A stretch of 64,000 bases of DNA from Craspedostauros australis (taxonomy: Eukaryota; Bacillariophyta; Bacillariophyceae; Mastogloiales; Achnanthaceae): contig JAMXDE010000007.1 in NCBI GenBank assembly GCA_026770025.1, positions 1 through 64,000 on the forward strand, read 5' to 3'. The stretch's first letter is position 1. Each line of letters opens with the position of its first letter. The position numbers and the translations under genes are program-made. The notes beneath the pieces were generated by a model. The model did not search any database. It was not told the origin of the DNA and was given only the letters and a program-made list of their open reading frames with translations. Below are positions 23,127 to 33,562 of the stretch, piece by piece.

Positions 23127-23921
23127 TGTTGGCAAGTTCCGCTCACGGTAACCTACGATCGTGGAAGATGGTGTTGGTTGATAGTCGTCTGTTTGCTATT
23201 TCATTACTTGGCTACTCCGATGCTCTCGGTGTACGCCGTTCTTTCGCCCGATGCTCTCGGTGCTTCAATCTGTTTCGTAGATTCAGTCTCCGACTATGAG
23301 TCGGTACGCGAGATGCTCTCTCGCTCCTCTTCTGTATTCTCTCTCTCTCTCAACATCGTGTGCTCGTCACGCACGATACTCCGTGTTCGATACGTACTCC
23401 GTATTCGACACTCCGTTCATTCAGTACTGGCTCCTACTCCATGAGTACTCGCCATTTGAAGTTCACCTTCTGTATCCATGATGCTGATGTCCTTCGGTCA
23501 TCGGATCTTCGCCTCCTGCTCTGACTTGGAGACAGATGTCGACGTGGTGACATGATGACATCCTGTCGACGTCAGTAGGCGTCCTTCTGCTCTCCAGATG
23601 TCATGTTCCATTGGTGATGCAGCAGTCTGTCAGATGATATCGTCATCTGAGGTTTAGTTGGGAAGTACCTCGAGATTCTCTTGGTACCATTGATGGATGG
23701 ACGGACGATCTTCCAATTCTCTCAGAAATCGTTATTTGCAAATTTCCTCCAGAAATCTTGCCCGTTTTCGTGTGTTCCATTTCCCCTGTAATTCTGACGA
23801 ATCACAGTATACTATTGACACGAATGTAGTTGTACCGTCCAAGTGCGTATGAGAGAATAACGGGTGAACGATGCACATATACTCGTACATCTTGACATAT
23901 ACTCACATGTACATCTCGACA
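23127..23921 (-). repeat. 3' LTR of Copia-B
   Basis: 795 bp, TG...CA on both strands. On the minus strand it is preceded by the purine run AGGAAGGG at 23922-23929, the likely polypurine tract. Confidence 0.92.
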
Positions 23922-23941
23922 CCCTTCCTGTGTGCATTCGG

Positions 23942-26900
23942 TCATTCGAATGTTCTCGATGTGTCAAGGTACGACTTCTCATGTTCACGTTGCAAGTCGG
24001 CCTTGATGTTCTTGGTGAATCCGTCGCTTGTGTTTTGCTCGGATTTGACGAAAATGATTTCGATGGTTTTGTTGATTACCATGTTCCTCACGTAGTGATG
24101 GCGCACGTCGATGTGCCGCGATCGTTGGGATGTCGATGGGTTCTTGGCGATGAAGATCGCTCCGATGTTGTCCACACGGACCTTAATCGGTGTCTTCACT
24201 GGGACGCCCACACTTTCGAGTAGCTGCACGACGAAGAAGATCTCCTTTGCCGCTTCAGAAAGGGCAACGTATTCTGCTTCGGATGAGCTGAGTGTGACGG
24301 CCTTCTGTGCCTTGGATCGCCAAAGGATTGGCACCTTGCACAGGTATAGGATGAACCCTCCTGCGCTGATTCTCGTGTTCTTGTCTCCTGCATATTCGCT
24401 ATCGCAAAAGAGCTCCATGTCCCAGCCGTCGTCGTCTGGACGCACTGGATGGATCTTCAATCCATAGTCCTTTGTATCGATCACATACTTGATGATTCGA
24501 TACATCTCCTTCATTGCGGCCTTGGTGGGCCCGATCAATACCTTGGAGAGTTCCCTCACAGGGTTCGCAATGTCTGGTCGCGAGTGCTTGATGAGGAAGA
24601 GTAGCATACCGACGCCTCGGCGGTATTCGGCATGTTCTTCCGGTCCGACCTTCTGTAGTCCGTTGTCTTCGGATGGTCGTACGATGATTTGACCCAGGGT
24701 TCCCGGTGTCCCATAGCGTTGCATCTTCTCAACCTTGGTTCCGAATTCTTCGATGAGGTGTCGGATGAGGTGTGGTTGACGCAATGTCGCTCTAGTTTTG
24801 TCATGGTTCAGCTCGATGTTGCAGCTGAGGTAGTCTCCGAGTCCGCGCTCGATTGTTACCTTGAACTTGCTGCCTTGGATGTCCTTCAGGAATGTCTCCA
24901 GTGCCTTGGAATCTCCACAGCAGAAGCAATCGTCCACGTAGATGGCTACGATCATGCTTCCTTCGTTCGTCTTCCTGTAGAACAGGCACGGGTCTGCCGC
25001 GCTCTGTTCGAAGTTGATATTCTTGAGGGTCGATACCAACATCTTGAACCATTGCCTGGCGCTCTGCACAAGTCCGTAGATTGGCTTGTGTAGGGTCAGG
25101 GCTTCGTCTGGTTGATGATCCATCCCGTTGGGACAGTTCATGTAGATCTCCTCGTCGAGGTCTCCGTGTAGGAATGCCGTTACGACATCGACGAGTGCGC
25201 AGTCCATCTTCTTGATCAGCATGATCACCATCATGACCCGATAGGTCACGTCATGAATGACGGGTGAGTAGTGCTCTTGGAAGTCCACTCCTGCGACTTG
25301 TGAATAGCCACATGCAACGAGCCGCGCTCGATGTGTGCCGTCACGCTTCAGCTTGAAGACCCATTTGCACTTGCAGCATCTGCGGCCGCGTGGGATGGCA
25401 TCTCGTTTGATCTTGCTATACACCTTGCGTGTGTCCATGGAGTCGAACTCTTTCTTGATGGCTGCTCGATATCCCTTTCGATGGATGGGATCTGGGTGAT
25501 TGAAGGCTCCATCGAATGTTGTAGGTTCGATGTGCTTCTCTGGTTCTTTCTTCTCGTCCTGCATCGACAGTCCGATGTCGATCGCTGGTGATTCGGTAAT
25601 GATTGCATTCATTCCGTACAGTCCTGTTGTGCTATAGTGAGTGATCTCAATCTCTCCTTCATCTGCGATTTCTTCGTCATCTGTAGTTTCGTTGTTGGAA
25701 GCGTCGATCATTTCGTCGCTGAGTTCGTCACTCGCCTCATCAGATGATGGATCGCTCTCATAGCCTTCTTCCTTTCGACCTCGTTCGTTGAAATCTGCGA
25801 GCTCACGTAGAGCTCTGGGAATTCTCTTCCCTGTTGTTGATTTGGGATTAGTTTCTCCCTTCCTGCCTCGTGCTTCGTGACGTCGGATCCTCTCCTTTCT
25901 AGTTGTGTCACGTTTGCTTGGCTTGCTCGGTGGAGGTCTGGATGGTGTGTCATGTGTAGATCTCGCTGGTGTGTTCGGAGGAGTGACGCCTGTGTCATCG
26001 TCGGCTTCGTCGCCGGATGGTAGGATATCGTCATCCTCATGATTGGATTCGCTCCGATCTTCCTCGTCGTTATGGACTAGTTGAGTTACTGCTCCGTCGT
26101 CCTCATTATCCTCATCGTCGCTGTCCGATAGGATGTGGTACATGTTACTGTTAGCGAAAGATACGCTCTTTGCTTTCGATGCTTGACGCGTTGCCGTCCT
26201 TGGCGTTGCTCCCTTCCGTCCGATAGTTGTGAAGCCGTCTGCGTCTGTTGTTTCTGTTTCGTTGGATACGTTCGGTGCTGGTGCCCAGCCACGGAACTGT
26301 CCGTATGATTGATTGAGCCACTTGATGTCGCGTGAGCAAATGAGTGACTTGGTCGATGGTCTGTACATGTTGTAGACCCCTGATGCATGTTGGTGTGCAT
26401 ATCCGATGAACACCATCTCTTCTCCTCTATTCTTGAGTTTGGCGGTAATCCCGCCGTAGGTAGTCTTCACAACACCCACCTCTCCGAACGTGCGGAGTGC
26501 ATCCGCATATGGTGGATCGCTTCCGAAGAATTGTCGATGTGGTGACTCCTTTTGATTCTTCGCTACAGTGATGTTGGCGATGGCGGTGGCAGTGCTAGCA
26601 GCTGCTGCCCACAGGCCATGTCTATACTCTTCGTCGAGCTGTGCTCCATTGAGCATGGAGCGGATCTTGGTGTAGAGGTACGCGAACTTGCGTTCCACTC
26701 TGCCGTTCTGTTGCGGCGTGTTCGATGCCGTGAATTCGAATTTCACGTTCAGTCCTGCATCGATGAGAGTATCCTGCGTGGATTTGTTCTCTCCGCTGTT
26801 GTCACCTCGGAAGATGATCTGTTGGTCACCAGTCTGTGACTTGATCGTTTGGATGAATCGTTTGATGTACCCTGGTTGGTCACTCTTGTTCTTGAGGAAG

Positions 26901-29900
26901 AAACTCCAGCAGTGATCCGTGCAGTCGTCCACGATCAGAGTCCAGTAGCGTTTATCTCCGAAGCTTATGTGTTTAGTGTAACTAATGTCAATGAAGAACC
27001 GTTCGCCGCGGCGAGTCGCTCTCGGAATGGTTGCCTTCGGAATGTTCTTCACTCTTGCGTTCGCGACCGCGCAGTCACGACATACCGGCATCTCGCCGAT
27101 TATCTTCCATCCGTATTGGGCGGCTGTCCGCTTCATGGCTTCGAGTGGCGCGTGGCCGAGCATTCGATGCAAGTTCACCGCGCTGATCTCCTTGGATGGG
27201 TTCTTGACGAGGGCTGTGCAAGCCTTGTCGTCGTTCGTTGGTATGATGGGATGCATCTGCACTCCCGTGATGAATCCGTTGGCCGTTGGGAAGACTCGGT
27301 CGAATACGATCTTCGTTCCGGATCCGTTGATGATGTCCATCAGAATGCCGTTGCTACCAAGCTGGTAACCGTTGTACAGAGCCTTGTTCGTAGAGAAAAG
27401 GTTCACCGCCATTTTCGGTGTGTACTTCACGTCATCGAGCCGGATGATGTGGCCAGTGTTGTCTCGCTGCTTGACCTTCAAGCGAATGGATCCCATCTTG
27501 GGAGAGTCCAGCTTCGTGCTGTCTCCCACTTGGACGAAGGACTTGATGTGCCGCACGTTGAAGAGAGCGGCGTCCGAGTTGATGATGTGACACGAAGCTC
27601 CGCTGTCGGCGAGCCAGGTGTCCTTGTTGACCTTGTCCTTGTGCTTGGTGCTCAGCTCGTGGAGCTGCTCCACGGCTGCTGTGGCCATTTCATCCATGAG
27701 GCCGTCTGCCTCTTCATCTTCATGTATTCCATCTTCGTTGTATGGATTGTGATTCTCGTCAACTTCGTCGTCGCTTGGTAGTTCAGCGAAGCTCGCTGGG
27801 ACGGTGCTGTTACGGTGAAATCCGGTGACCGTGTCATACGGTGTGACGCGTGGTCGTTCGCGCAGGAGCACCTGCATGCATCCTCCGAGCACGTAGTGCA
27901 AGTCCAGCTCAGAGAGTTCCTCCTCTTCGTTTGCTTGCAGTAGTCGGTTGAGGATGGCTGCGTTTGCGAGGATCTCTTCAATCGATTTGAAGTTATCCGA
28001 TAGGATGGTGCTTACCATGTTCACCCAAATGTATCGCAATGGTTCGTTCACGAACCCTGGGAACATCGGCAATGCAGCTGTTAGGACCGCGTCGTAGATG
28101 AGCTGCTTCTGCATTCGTTTTGCAGTGACCGTTGGTTCCGGGAAGGTCTGGAGTCGGTAGATGTCTTCGACTCTTCTGGGATTCGGCTCCGGTGGGAATT
28201 GGATTCGAATTGGGTAGACGACGACCTCGTAGGGGTTGAATGCATCGTTCGTATGGTTCTCAGCTTCGTCGCTGTCCTCTTCATCGAAGATGCCCGCTCT
28301 CTCGTTTCGCATTGCTGCGGGCGGCGGCGCTTCGCCGCGGTTCGCCCCGTCACTGATGGTGTCGTCGTCGTCTTCATCTGCGCCATTGTCGTCGGCGTCT
28401 TCGTCTGCGCCGTTCTCGTTGGCGTCTTCGTCTGCGCCGTTCTCGTCGGCGTCTTCGCTCATTGCCTCTTCGATGTCACTATCGATGGCCTTGTCGTCCA
28501 TCTCGGCTCCGTTGCCGTATGAACCGATCAGGTCGTGCGCGTTGAAGCAGCATTCGTAGCTCACTTCGCGTCTTGGATCCACCTCGTGGATGATTGGCTC
28601 TTCACTGAGCCACTCCGGGACGATCTCATCGTCCTGCACTTCGTCGTCATTCCCGACACACTCGAAGTTATCGAAGAAGGAGTCTTCGATGTAGTCGTCG
28701 GACACCAACATGCAGAGCGGCAAGTCCTTTGCCGAGAGCACCATCTCGTGCCCGCTCTTGTCGTGTCCTTCCGTAGCCGTGTTGGCTTGTTCGTTGTTGT
28801 TCTTGCTCTCGTTGAGCTTCTTCTTTCGGCACTCCGCCTCGCGGTGTCCGAAGATGCCACAGTAGTTGCACTTGCCCTTGAAGCCGCTTCCCTTGTTGCG
28901 CTTTCCGTTCATCTTGTTGTTGTTGTTGTTTTTCTTGTTGTTCGATTTCTTGCGTTCTGGGCAATCGGCGGATCTATGGCCATACACGCCACAGTTGTGA
29001 CAAGTGCCCTTGAAGTTACCGGTGCTTGTGAAGCCGGTGTCGTTGCTCTTCGTGTTACTGTCTTGGAAGTCGTCGACGTATGCCTTGCCTCCTCTGTGAG
29101 TGGCGTATGCAGTACGGAGTACTCCTCTGATTGTGTTGATGGTAACCAGTTCCGGATTGAACGTGAGTTGGTGTTGGAAGTTCACGATGTGGGTTCTGTA
29201 CTCGTTGCTCACCGTGCTGAGGATTTGCATGATCATTTCCTCGTCCGTGATCTCGTACTTGACATCGTGGAGACGTGATCGTAGACTCTCGAGTTGCGTG
29301 ATGTAGATGTCGGGGTCCGTGTCTCTCTTCATCTTTTCGTTGTTGAATTGGCGCTTGAGTTTGATCTTCGTCACCGCGTCGGATGGTCGGAACTTCTCCG
29401 CGAGAACGTTCCACGCTCCGTGTGCGTCTCCTTCAGGGTAGTCGTCGGAGATGCATTGGTTGATGTACTGGATGGCCTGCTTGCCTTTTCCTTTCTCTGC
29501 ATCCATCATGAGGATCAGATCGCTGAAGCAGTCGCATCCCAGCTCGTAGATCTCTTCCATTGCTTCCTTGGCTTCGTTGTCGGCTGCCGCGATCTCGCTC
29601 ACTGTTGGCACTTTGGTTTTGCCTAACATCACGTCTCTCGTCTTCTGTGCACGAGCGTATGCCTTCGCTTGGGACTCCCATGCGCTGTAGTCTTCCTGTT
29701 CACCTCTGAACATCGGCGCCTTGATGCGTCGCTTGTTCATGTTGGCTGATGTCGCCATGTTGATTCGTTGTTTCGTTGTCGGTGCGCTCGCGCCCTTGAT
29801 TTCCGTCTGTTTCTGTGTTTGCGATTCTTCGTTTTTCGCTTGTTGTTTCGCGAGGGTTGATTTGCTCACAAATTCTCCTCCTGATGGTGTCTCACTTTTA

Positions 29901-30163
29901 CCACTTCGTTTGGCTGCGCGAATGCTCTCCGTCACACCAGTCTCCTCTTGCTTGTACGCCTTGAGGATACTCTCCTTCTCGCGGTGTAGCCTTGCAGACC
30001 GTTCTTCTTCGGTCTCGTCGATCGCGCTTGCGTCTGCGCCTGATAGGACAGTAGCCGCTGCTACTCCTTTCTCTTCTGGTGGTGGAGTCTCACTCGCACC
30101 TTCTTCTTGCTTGATAGCCAGTTGGGACAGAGGGATGTCTCTCAATTCCTCTTCTTCGCTCAT
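23942..30163 (-). CDS. Copia-B Gag-Pol polyprotein, intact
   Basis: 2073 residues from ATG 30163. The acidic N-terminus is followed by a capsid-like helical region and two CCHC zinc knuckles (CHNCGVYGHRSADC near 29000 and CNYCGIFGHREAEC near 28860). An acidic insert with tandem GADED-type repeats lies near 28380-28460. The protease motif is WLADSGASCH (about 27600). Integrase has an H-H-C-C finger and the core FFIDIS / RGDNSGEN / QQNGRVERK. RT has KCKWVFKLKRDG and YVDD (about 24935). RNase H has CDSEYAG and SSSEAEY. The gene ends 20 bp from the 3' LTR. The acidic repeat insert between Gag and protease is the unusual part. Confidence 0.95.
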   Translation of the reverse strand: MSEEEELRDIPLSQLAIKQEEGASETPPPEEKGVAAATVLSGADASAIDETEEERSARLHREKESILKAYKQEETGVTESIRAAKRSGKSETPSGGEFVSKSTLAKQQAKNEESQTQKQTEIKGASAPTTKQRINMATSANMNKRRIKAPMFRGEQEDYSAWESQAKAYARAQKTRDVMLGKTKVPTVSEIAAADNEAKEAMEEIYELGCDCFSDLILMMDAEKGKGKQAIQYINQCISDDYPEGDAHGAWNVLAEKFRPSDAVTKIKLKRQFNNEKMKRDTDPDIYITQLESLRSRLHDVKYEITDEEMIMQILSTVSNEYRTHIVNFQHQLTFNPELVTINTIRGVLRTAYATHRGGKAYVDDFQDSNTKSNDTGFTSTGNFKGTCHNCGVYGHRSADCPERKKSNNKKNNNNNKMNGKRNKGSGFKGKCNYCGIFGHREAECRKKKLNESKNNNEQANTATEGHDKSGHEMVLSAKDLPLCMLVSDDYIEDSFFDNFECVGNDDEVQDDEIVPEWLSEEPIIHEVDPRREVSYECCFNAHDLIGSYGNGAEMDDKAIDSDIEEAMSEDADENGADEDANENGADEDADDNGADEDDDDTISDGANRGEAPPPAAMRNERAGIFDEEDSDEAENHTNDAFNPYEVVVYPIRIQFPPEPNPRRVEDIYRLQTFPEPTVTAKRMQKQLIYDAVLTAALPMFPGFVNEPLRYIWVNMVSTILSDNFKSIEEILANAAILNRLLQANEEEELSELDLHYVLGGCMQVLLRERPRVTPYDTVTGFHRNSTVPASFAELPSDDEVDENHNPYNEDGIHEDEEADGLMDEMATAAVEQLHELSTKHKDKVNKDTWLADSGASCHIINSDAALFNVRHIKSFVQVGDSTKLDSPKMGSIRLKVKQRDNTGHIIRLDDVKYTPKMAVNLFSTNKALYNGYQLGSNGILMDIINGSGTKIVFDRVFPTANGFITGVQMHPIIPTNDDKACTALVKNPSKEISAVNLHRMLGHAPLEAMKRTAAQYGWKIIGEMPVCRDCAVANARVKNIPKATIPRATRRGERFFIDISYTKHISFGDKRYWTLIVDDCTDHCWSFFLKNKSDQPGYIKRFIQTIKSQTGDQQIIFRGDNSGENKSTQDTLIDAGLNVKFEFTASNTPQQNGRVERKFAYLYTKIRSMLNGAQLDEEYRHGLWAAAASTATAIANITVAKNQKESPHRQFFGSDPPYADALRTFGEVGVVKTTYGGITAKLKNRGEEMVFIGYAHQHASGVYNMYRPSTKSLICSRDIKWLNQSYGQFRGWAPAPNVSNETETTDADGFTTIGRKGATPRTATRQASKAKSVSFANSNMYHILSDSDDEDNEDDGAVTQLVHNDEEDRSESNHEDDDILPSGDEADDDTGVTPPNTPARSTHDTPSRPPPSKPSKRDTTRKERIRRHEARGRKGETNPKSTTGKRIPRALRELADFNERGRKEEGYESDPSSDEASDELSDEMIDASNNETTDDEEIADEGEIEITHYSTTGLYGMNAIITESPAIDIGLSMQDEKKEPEKHIEPTTFDGAFNHPDPIHRKGYRAAIKKEFDSMDTRKVYSKIKRDAIPRGRRCCKCKWVFKLKRDGTHRARLVACGYSQVAGVDFQEHYSPVIHDVTYRVMMVIMLIKKMDCALVDVVTAFLHGDLDEEIYMNCPNGMDHQPDEALTLHKPIYGLVQSARQWFKMLVSTLKNINFEQSAADPCLFYRKTNEGSMIVAIYVDDCFCCGDSKALETFLKDIQGSKFKVTIERGLGDYLSCNIELNHDKTRATLRQPHLIRHLIEEFGTKVEKMQRYGTPGTLGQIIVRPSEDNGLQKVGPEEHAEYRRGVGMLLFLIKHSRPDIANPVRELSKVLIGPTKAAMKEMYRIIKYVIDTKDYGLKIHPVRPDDDGWDMELFCDSEYAGDKNTRISAGGFILYLCKVPILWRSKAQKAVTLSSSEAEYVALSEAAKEIFFVVQLLESVGVPVKTPIKVRVDNIGAIFIAKNPSTSQRSRHIDVRHHYVRNMVINKTIEIIFVKSEQNTSDGFTKNIKADLQREHEKSYLDTSRTFE

Positions 30164-30245
30164 TCAGCTTGTTGCTATTGAATGATGTTCGTCTTCCTCG
30201 CACGATCCGAGCCGCGGGCTCGCCCTGATCTATCGTTTATAAACG
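30164..30245 (-). promoter_or_regulatory. Copia-B leader with uncertain primer site
   Basis: 82 bp between the 5' LTR and ATG. On the minus strand the LTR end CCAACA is followed by CGTTTATAAACGATAG, which starts with a 12-bp palindrome and is conserved in Copia-A. It is not complementary to a usual tRNA 3' end (no TGG). I could not match it to a tRNA anticodon arm with confidence. Confidence 0.4.
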
Positions 30246-31039
30246 TGTTGGCAAGTTCCGCTCACGGTAACCTACGATCGTGGAAGATGGTGTTGGTTGA
30301 TAGTCGTCTGTTTGCTATTTCATTACTTGGCTACTCCGATGCTCTCGGTGTACGCCGTTCTTTCGCCCGATGCTCTCGGTGCTTCAATCTGTTTCGTAGA
30401 TTCAGTCTCCGACTATGAGTCGGTACGCGAGATGCTCTCTCGCTCCTCTTCTGTATTCTCTCTCTCTCTCAACATCGTGTGCTCGTCACGCACGATACTC
30501 CGTGTTCGATACGTACTCCGTATTCGACACTCCGTTCATTCAGTACTGGCTCCTACTCCATGAGTACTCGCCATTTGAAGTTCACCTTCTGTATCCATGA
30601 TGCTGATGTCCTTCGGTCATCGGATCTTCGCCTCCTGCTCTGACTTGGAGACAGATGTCGACGTGGTGACATGATGACATCCTGTCGACGTCAGTAGGCG
30701 TCCTTCTGCTCTCCAGATGTCATGTTCCATTGGTGATGCAGTGGTCTGTCAGATGATATCGTCATCTGAGGTTTAGTTGGGAAGTACCTCGAGATTCTCT
30801 TGGTACCATTGATGGATGGACGGACGATCTTCCAATTCTCTCAGAAATCGTTATTTGCAAATTTCCTCCAGAAATCTTGCCCGTTTTCGTGTGTTCCATT
30901 CCCCTGTAATTCTGACGAATCACAGTATACTATTGACACGAATGTAGTTGTACCGTCCAAGTGCGTATGAGAGAATAACGGGTGAACGATGCACATATAC
31001 ACGTACATCTTGACATATACTCACATGTACATCTCGACA
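30246..31039 (-). repeat. 5' LTR of Copia-B
   Basis: 794 bp, matching 23127-23921 except for a few substitutions and one single-base deletion (ccattcccc against ccatttcccc, near 30900). Confidence 0.92.
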
Positions 31040-31045
31040 CACTGG

Positions 31046-32834
31046 AGTATGCAACCGTTGTGCAGGGGCGATGCGTTTTGTGGATGACCGATATGTCCCC
31101 TTCGTCACGATGCTTATGGAAGATCACCTTGCGGAACACGCAACAGAATTGGAGTCGATGCTCAATGCCGCGCCAGGGTTCAACAACGAAATACTGTGGT
31201 ACATGGCACACAAAGTGCGCAGCAAGGTGCAATTCGGACAAATTGAGCAGTACCTCAAAAATATCAACAACAGAGAGGATCGTGCGCACGTGGTTCTGGA
31301 CCACAAACAGAAAATTCTTCCGACTGGCCAAGGCGAAGCTCAACAAGAATACTGGGGCAAGAAGGGCATGTCTCTGTTGGGCGCGATGGTGATAACGTGT
31401 CACAACGACGTTTTCACTTATCGCTTCATCGATATCATTGTGAAGGGGAGGCCAACTCAAGACACCCTCCAAGTTGGCGGGCTTCTCAAAATTGTGCAAC
31501 AACAGGTGAGAAAATTGCTTCCATCAGTCACCGAAATCGTCATCCAATCCGACAACGCGTGTTGTTTCGCGAGCCACGAGCACATCTCGCTGATTACCTC
31601 GGTGCTCAACAAGAACCTTGGAACGCGAAATGTCCCCAAGATCGCGGCCTGGATCTACACCGAAGCCCAAACAGGCAAAGGCCGCCTTGACACGCACTTT
31701 GCGTACATCACTGTTGTGTTGCGAGCGTATGTGCTGGAGGACAACGACATCAAAACGGAACACCAACTTTTCGACGCATTGGAAGCTGGCAACATCGCAG
31801 GAACAACGACGGTTTTGGTGGATGCAGAATGCCTGGAGGGGCGCGTTGTGAGTTTCCCCGGCATGCCAAAGAAGCGTTTCTGCGCGAAAGGCCAAAAGGT
31901 ACGCCAAACGCACGAGATCAAGTTTGGAGAAGACGAGGCCAATTTGGTGGCGGCATCTGGTGTCACAGACGATGTTCTCGTCCAGTGCGCTGAATGGAAA
32001 GAATGGGAAATTAACCAGCTGGGCATCCGCACCATCGCGACGCACACGTCAGGAAAGGAACCATTCACCGCGGAATCGCCGAAGAAGAAGAAGAAGACAC
32101 GAAAGCGCGGATCTACTGCAGTGGAGAGCAAAGCGCTCGTCTTTCGCGACGCACTGAATATGGGACAAGGAGAGCTGCCACACAACCACACCGCAGAATT
32201 GAAAGACCAGACCGCGGAAGCAGAAATCCCTCGACTCGCGGTGAAGGGCTGGGCAGTGAAAACCACGCGCAGCAACGCGGAGTTACCATGGTACGTACTG
32301 CAGAAATTGGATGAAATGAGCACGGCAGCCAAAGAGGACCCGAAAAATCGACCAACAGAACACGAAGCGCACCGTCGATTGATGAAGCTGGAGGGAAAAG
32401 CGACCGATTGGTATATCCAGTTGCACGCAAGTCCAATGCGCGTAAAGTCGTACTTGACTGCAGCATACAACAACGCACAGCGCGCGGCAAAGAAAACAGC
32501 CACGGCACCAACTACGACCGACAACAACACAAAAATGGCATCCACATCGTCACCGTCACCACCATCACCATCACCACCTGCGACAGCAACAGCTACAGCA
32601 ACAGCCGCAACTGTCGCGGATCCAACAGGTACGAAGCCAGCAGAGCAGCAGAAGAGCGAAGAAGAGGAAGAGATGGAAGAAGAGGAAAGGGAGAATAGGA
32701 TGTGGTGTGAGGCCAACACCATCAGGAGGCACGCGGAGAACGAAGACAGGGTCCCGGAAGAAGTGAGGGATGCGATTCGCGCGAGGATGAGACGGAGACT
32801 GATGGCGAAAATGGAGCAACAAAATAAGGACTAA
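31046..32834 (+). pseudogene. DNA-transposon transposase-like gene, segment 3 of 3, DDE-like domain
   Basis: 595 codons plus stop (TAA at 32832-32834); the longest open part alone starts at ATG 31071. Candidate catalytic acids are Asp in VVLDHKQK, Asp in VIQSDNACC 84 residues later, and Glu in IYTEAQTGKG 37 residues after that. This spacing and the surrounding hydrophobic strands fit an RNase H-fold DDE transposase. A GKG-x-x-D motif follows directly, as in several unplaced stramenopile transposases. The C-terminus is low-complexity (poly-Pro/Ser, Ala/Thr, then a Glu-rich and Arg-rich tail). The stop lies 120 bp before the right inverted repeat. The superfamily is not identified; the triad is inferred from pattern only. 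Confidence 0.65.
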
Positions 32835-32954
32835 TTAATTCAAAATGTGAACAAATTCGCCAAAACCAAGAACACAAACACGTTATTTTGGATCGAGTTT
32901 GTCGGATGTCTATCGCCCAGTTTAGGAGTAGTCCAAAAATGCGCACATTGACGG

Positions 32955-33111
32955 GTCCATAAAACCTAAACTATGGACTTTGAGATTCTGGGTAATTTTT
33001 CTGTTGCTATGGACACTATAATGAGTAGGTTGGTATGCTTAGTTTGGTTGTAATCGAAGAAAAAGTGCCACTCTACTTTACAAACGGTTGGTCGACTCAC
33101 TGACCTGGGTC
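32955..33111 (-). repeat. right terminal inverted repeat of the DNA transposon
   Basis: Inverted copy of 4964-5120, ending CCTGGGTC and followed by TTAG at 33112-33115. Confidence 0.9.
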
Positions 33112-33115
33112 TTAG

Positions 33116-33562
33116 TTGAACTTCACCTATTTCCATCTCGTCGCACAAATTCCCTTCTTCATTTTTGTATTCACACTTTGCATTCATTGTCCCACTCGCA
33201 CAATTCTCTTCACCTGGTGTGCCACTTACATGTTGCTGATCTGCATGTGGTGTGCCACTGACACGATGCTGATCTTCACACGGTTTCATCGTACCTGTGA
33301 TTCCTGACAGATGTCGCCAGTTGTGAAGGTTCGAGTTTGTGAAGGCCCCAGCTGCAGAGGAGCTATGGCCTCCTAGACATCATGCCATTCCTGTACCATG
33401 TTGCCTCATACACAACATCGAACACGCAAACAAAATGGTCCGAACAACCAACAAATCAAACTCTTCATCTCATAAATCCATCCCAGTTGTCAACCAATCA
33501 CACCAAACAAACAACGATCAACCCTGAACCATCAATCACCAACCAACAAGTACCGAACAACC
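33116..33562. promoter_or_regulatory. upstream region of the secreted Cys-rich protein gene
   Basis: About 450 bp between the DNA transposon and ATG 33563. The last 150 bp are A/C-rich (repeated aaccaac and caatcac words), as in many stramenopile 5' leaders. A short minus-strand open frame (33289-33116) with repeated VSGTP is visible but not supported as a gene. Confidence 0.4.

Larger units (their letters stand above)
23127..31039 (-). mobile_element. Copia-B, complete Ty1/Copia retrotransposon
   Basis: 7913 bp on the minus strand with LTRs of 795 bp (23127-23921) and 794 bp (30246-31039) and a CACTGG duplication (23121-23126 and 31040-31045; five bases, ACTGG, if the LTR is taken one base longer). 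The LTRs differ at a handful of positions, so this insertion looks older than Copia-C or Copia-D. It carries an intact 2073-codon polyprotein of canonical Copia order. Its integrase, unlike those of C and D, has a clear HHCC zinc finger, so it belongs to a separate lineage. Copia-A is a second copy. Confidence 0.95.
4964..33111 (+). mobile_element. large TIR DNA transposon, host of the nested Copia insertions
   Basis: The two ends are 157-bp inverted repeats (4964-5120 and 32955-33111); their first 90 or so bases match perfectly. They begin GACCCAGGTCAGTGAGTCGA and are flanked by a TTAG direct repeat (4960-4963 and 33112-33115). A 2-bp TA duplication with a one-base longer, mismatched repeat is the alternative reading. 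Removing Copia-C (with nested D) and Copia-B leaves a unit of roughly 4.6 kb with one long plus-strand gene of about 1212 codons. A DDE-type triad is suggested in its last segment. I cannot place it in a named superfamily. It is the oldest layer of the nest, since two retrotransposons lie inside it. Confidence 0.85.

Noticed and set aside
30220-30245. Primer site of Copia-B assigned to a specific tRNA
   Set aside because: The palindromic CGTTTATAAACG did not fit any anticodon arm or tRNA 3' end that I could support.
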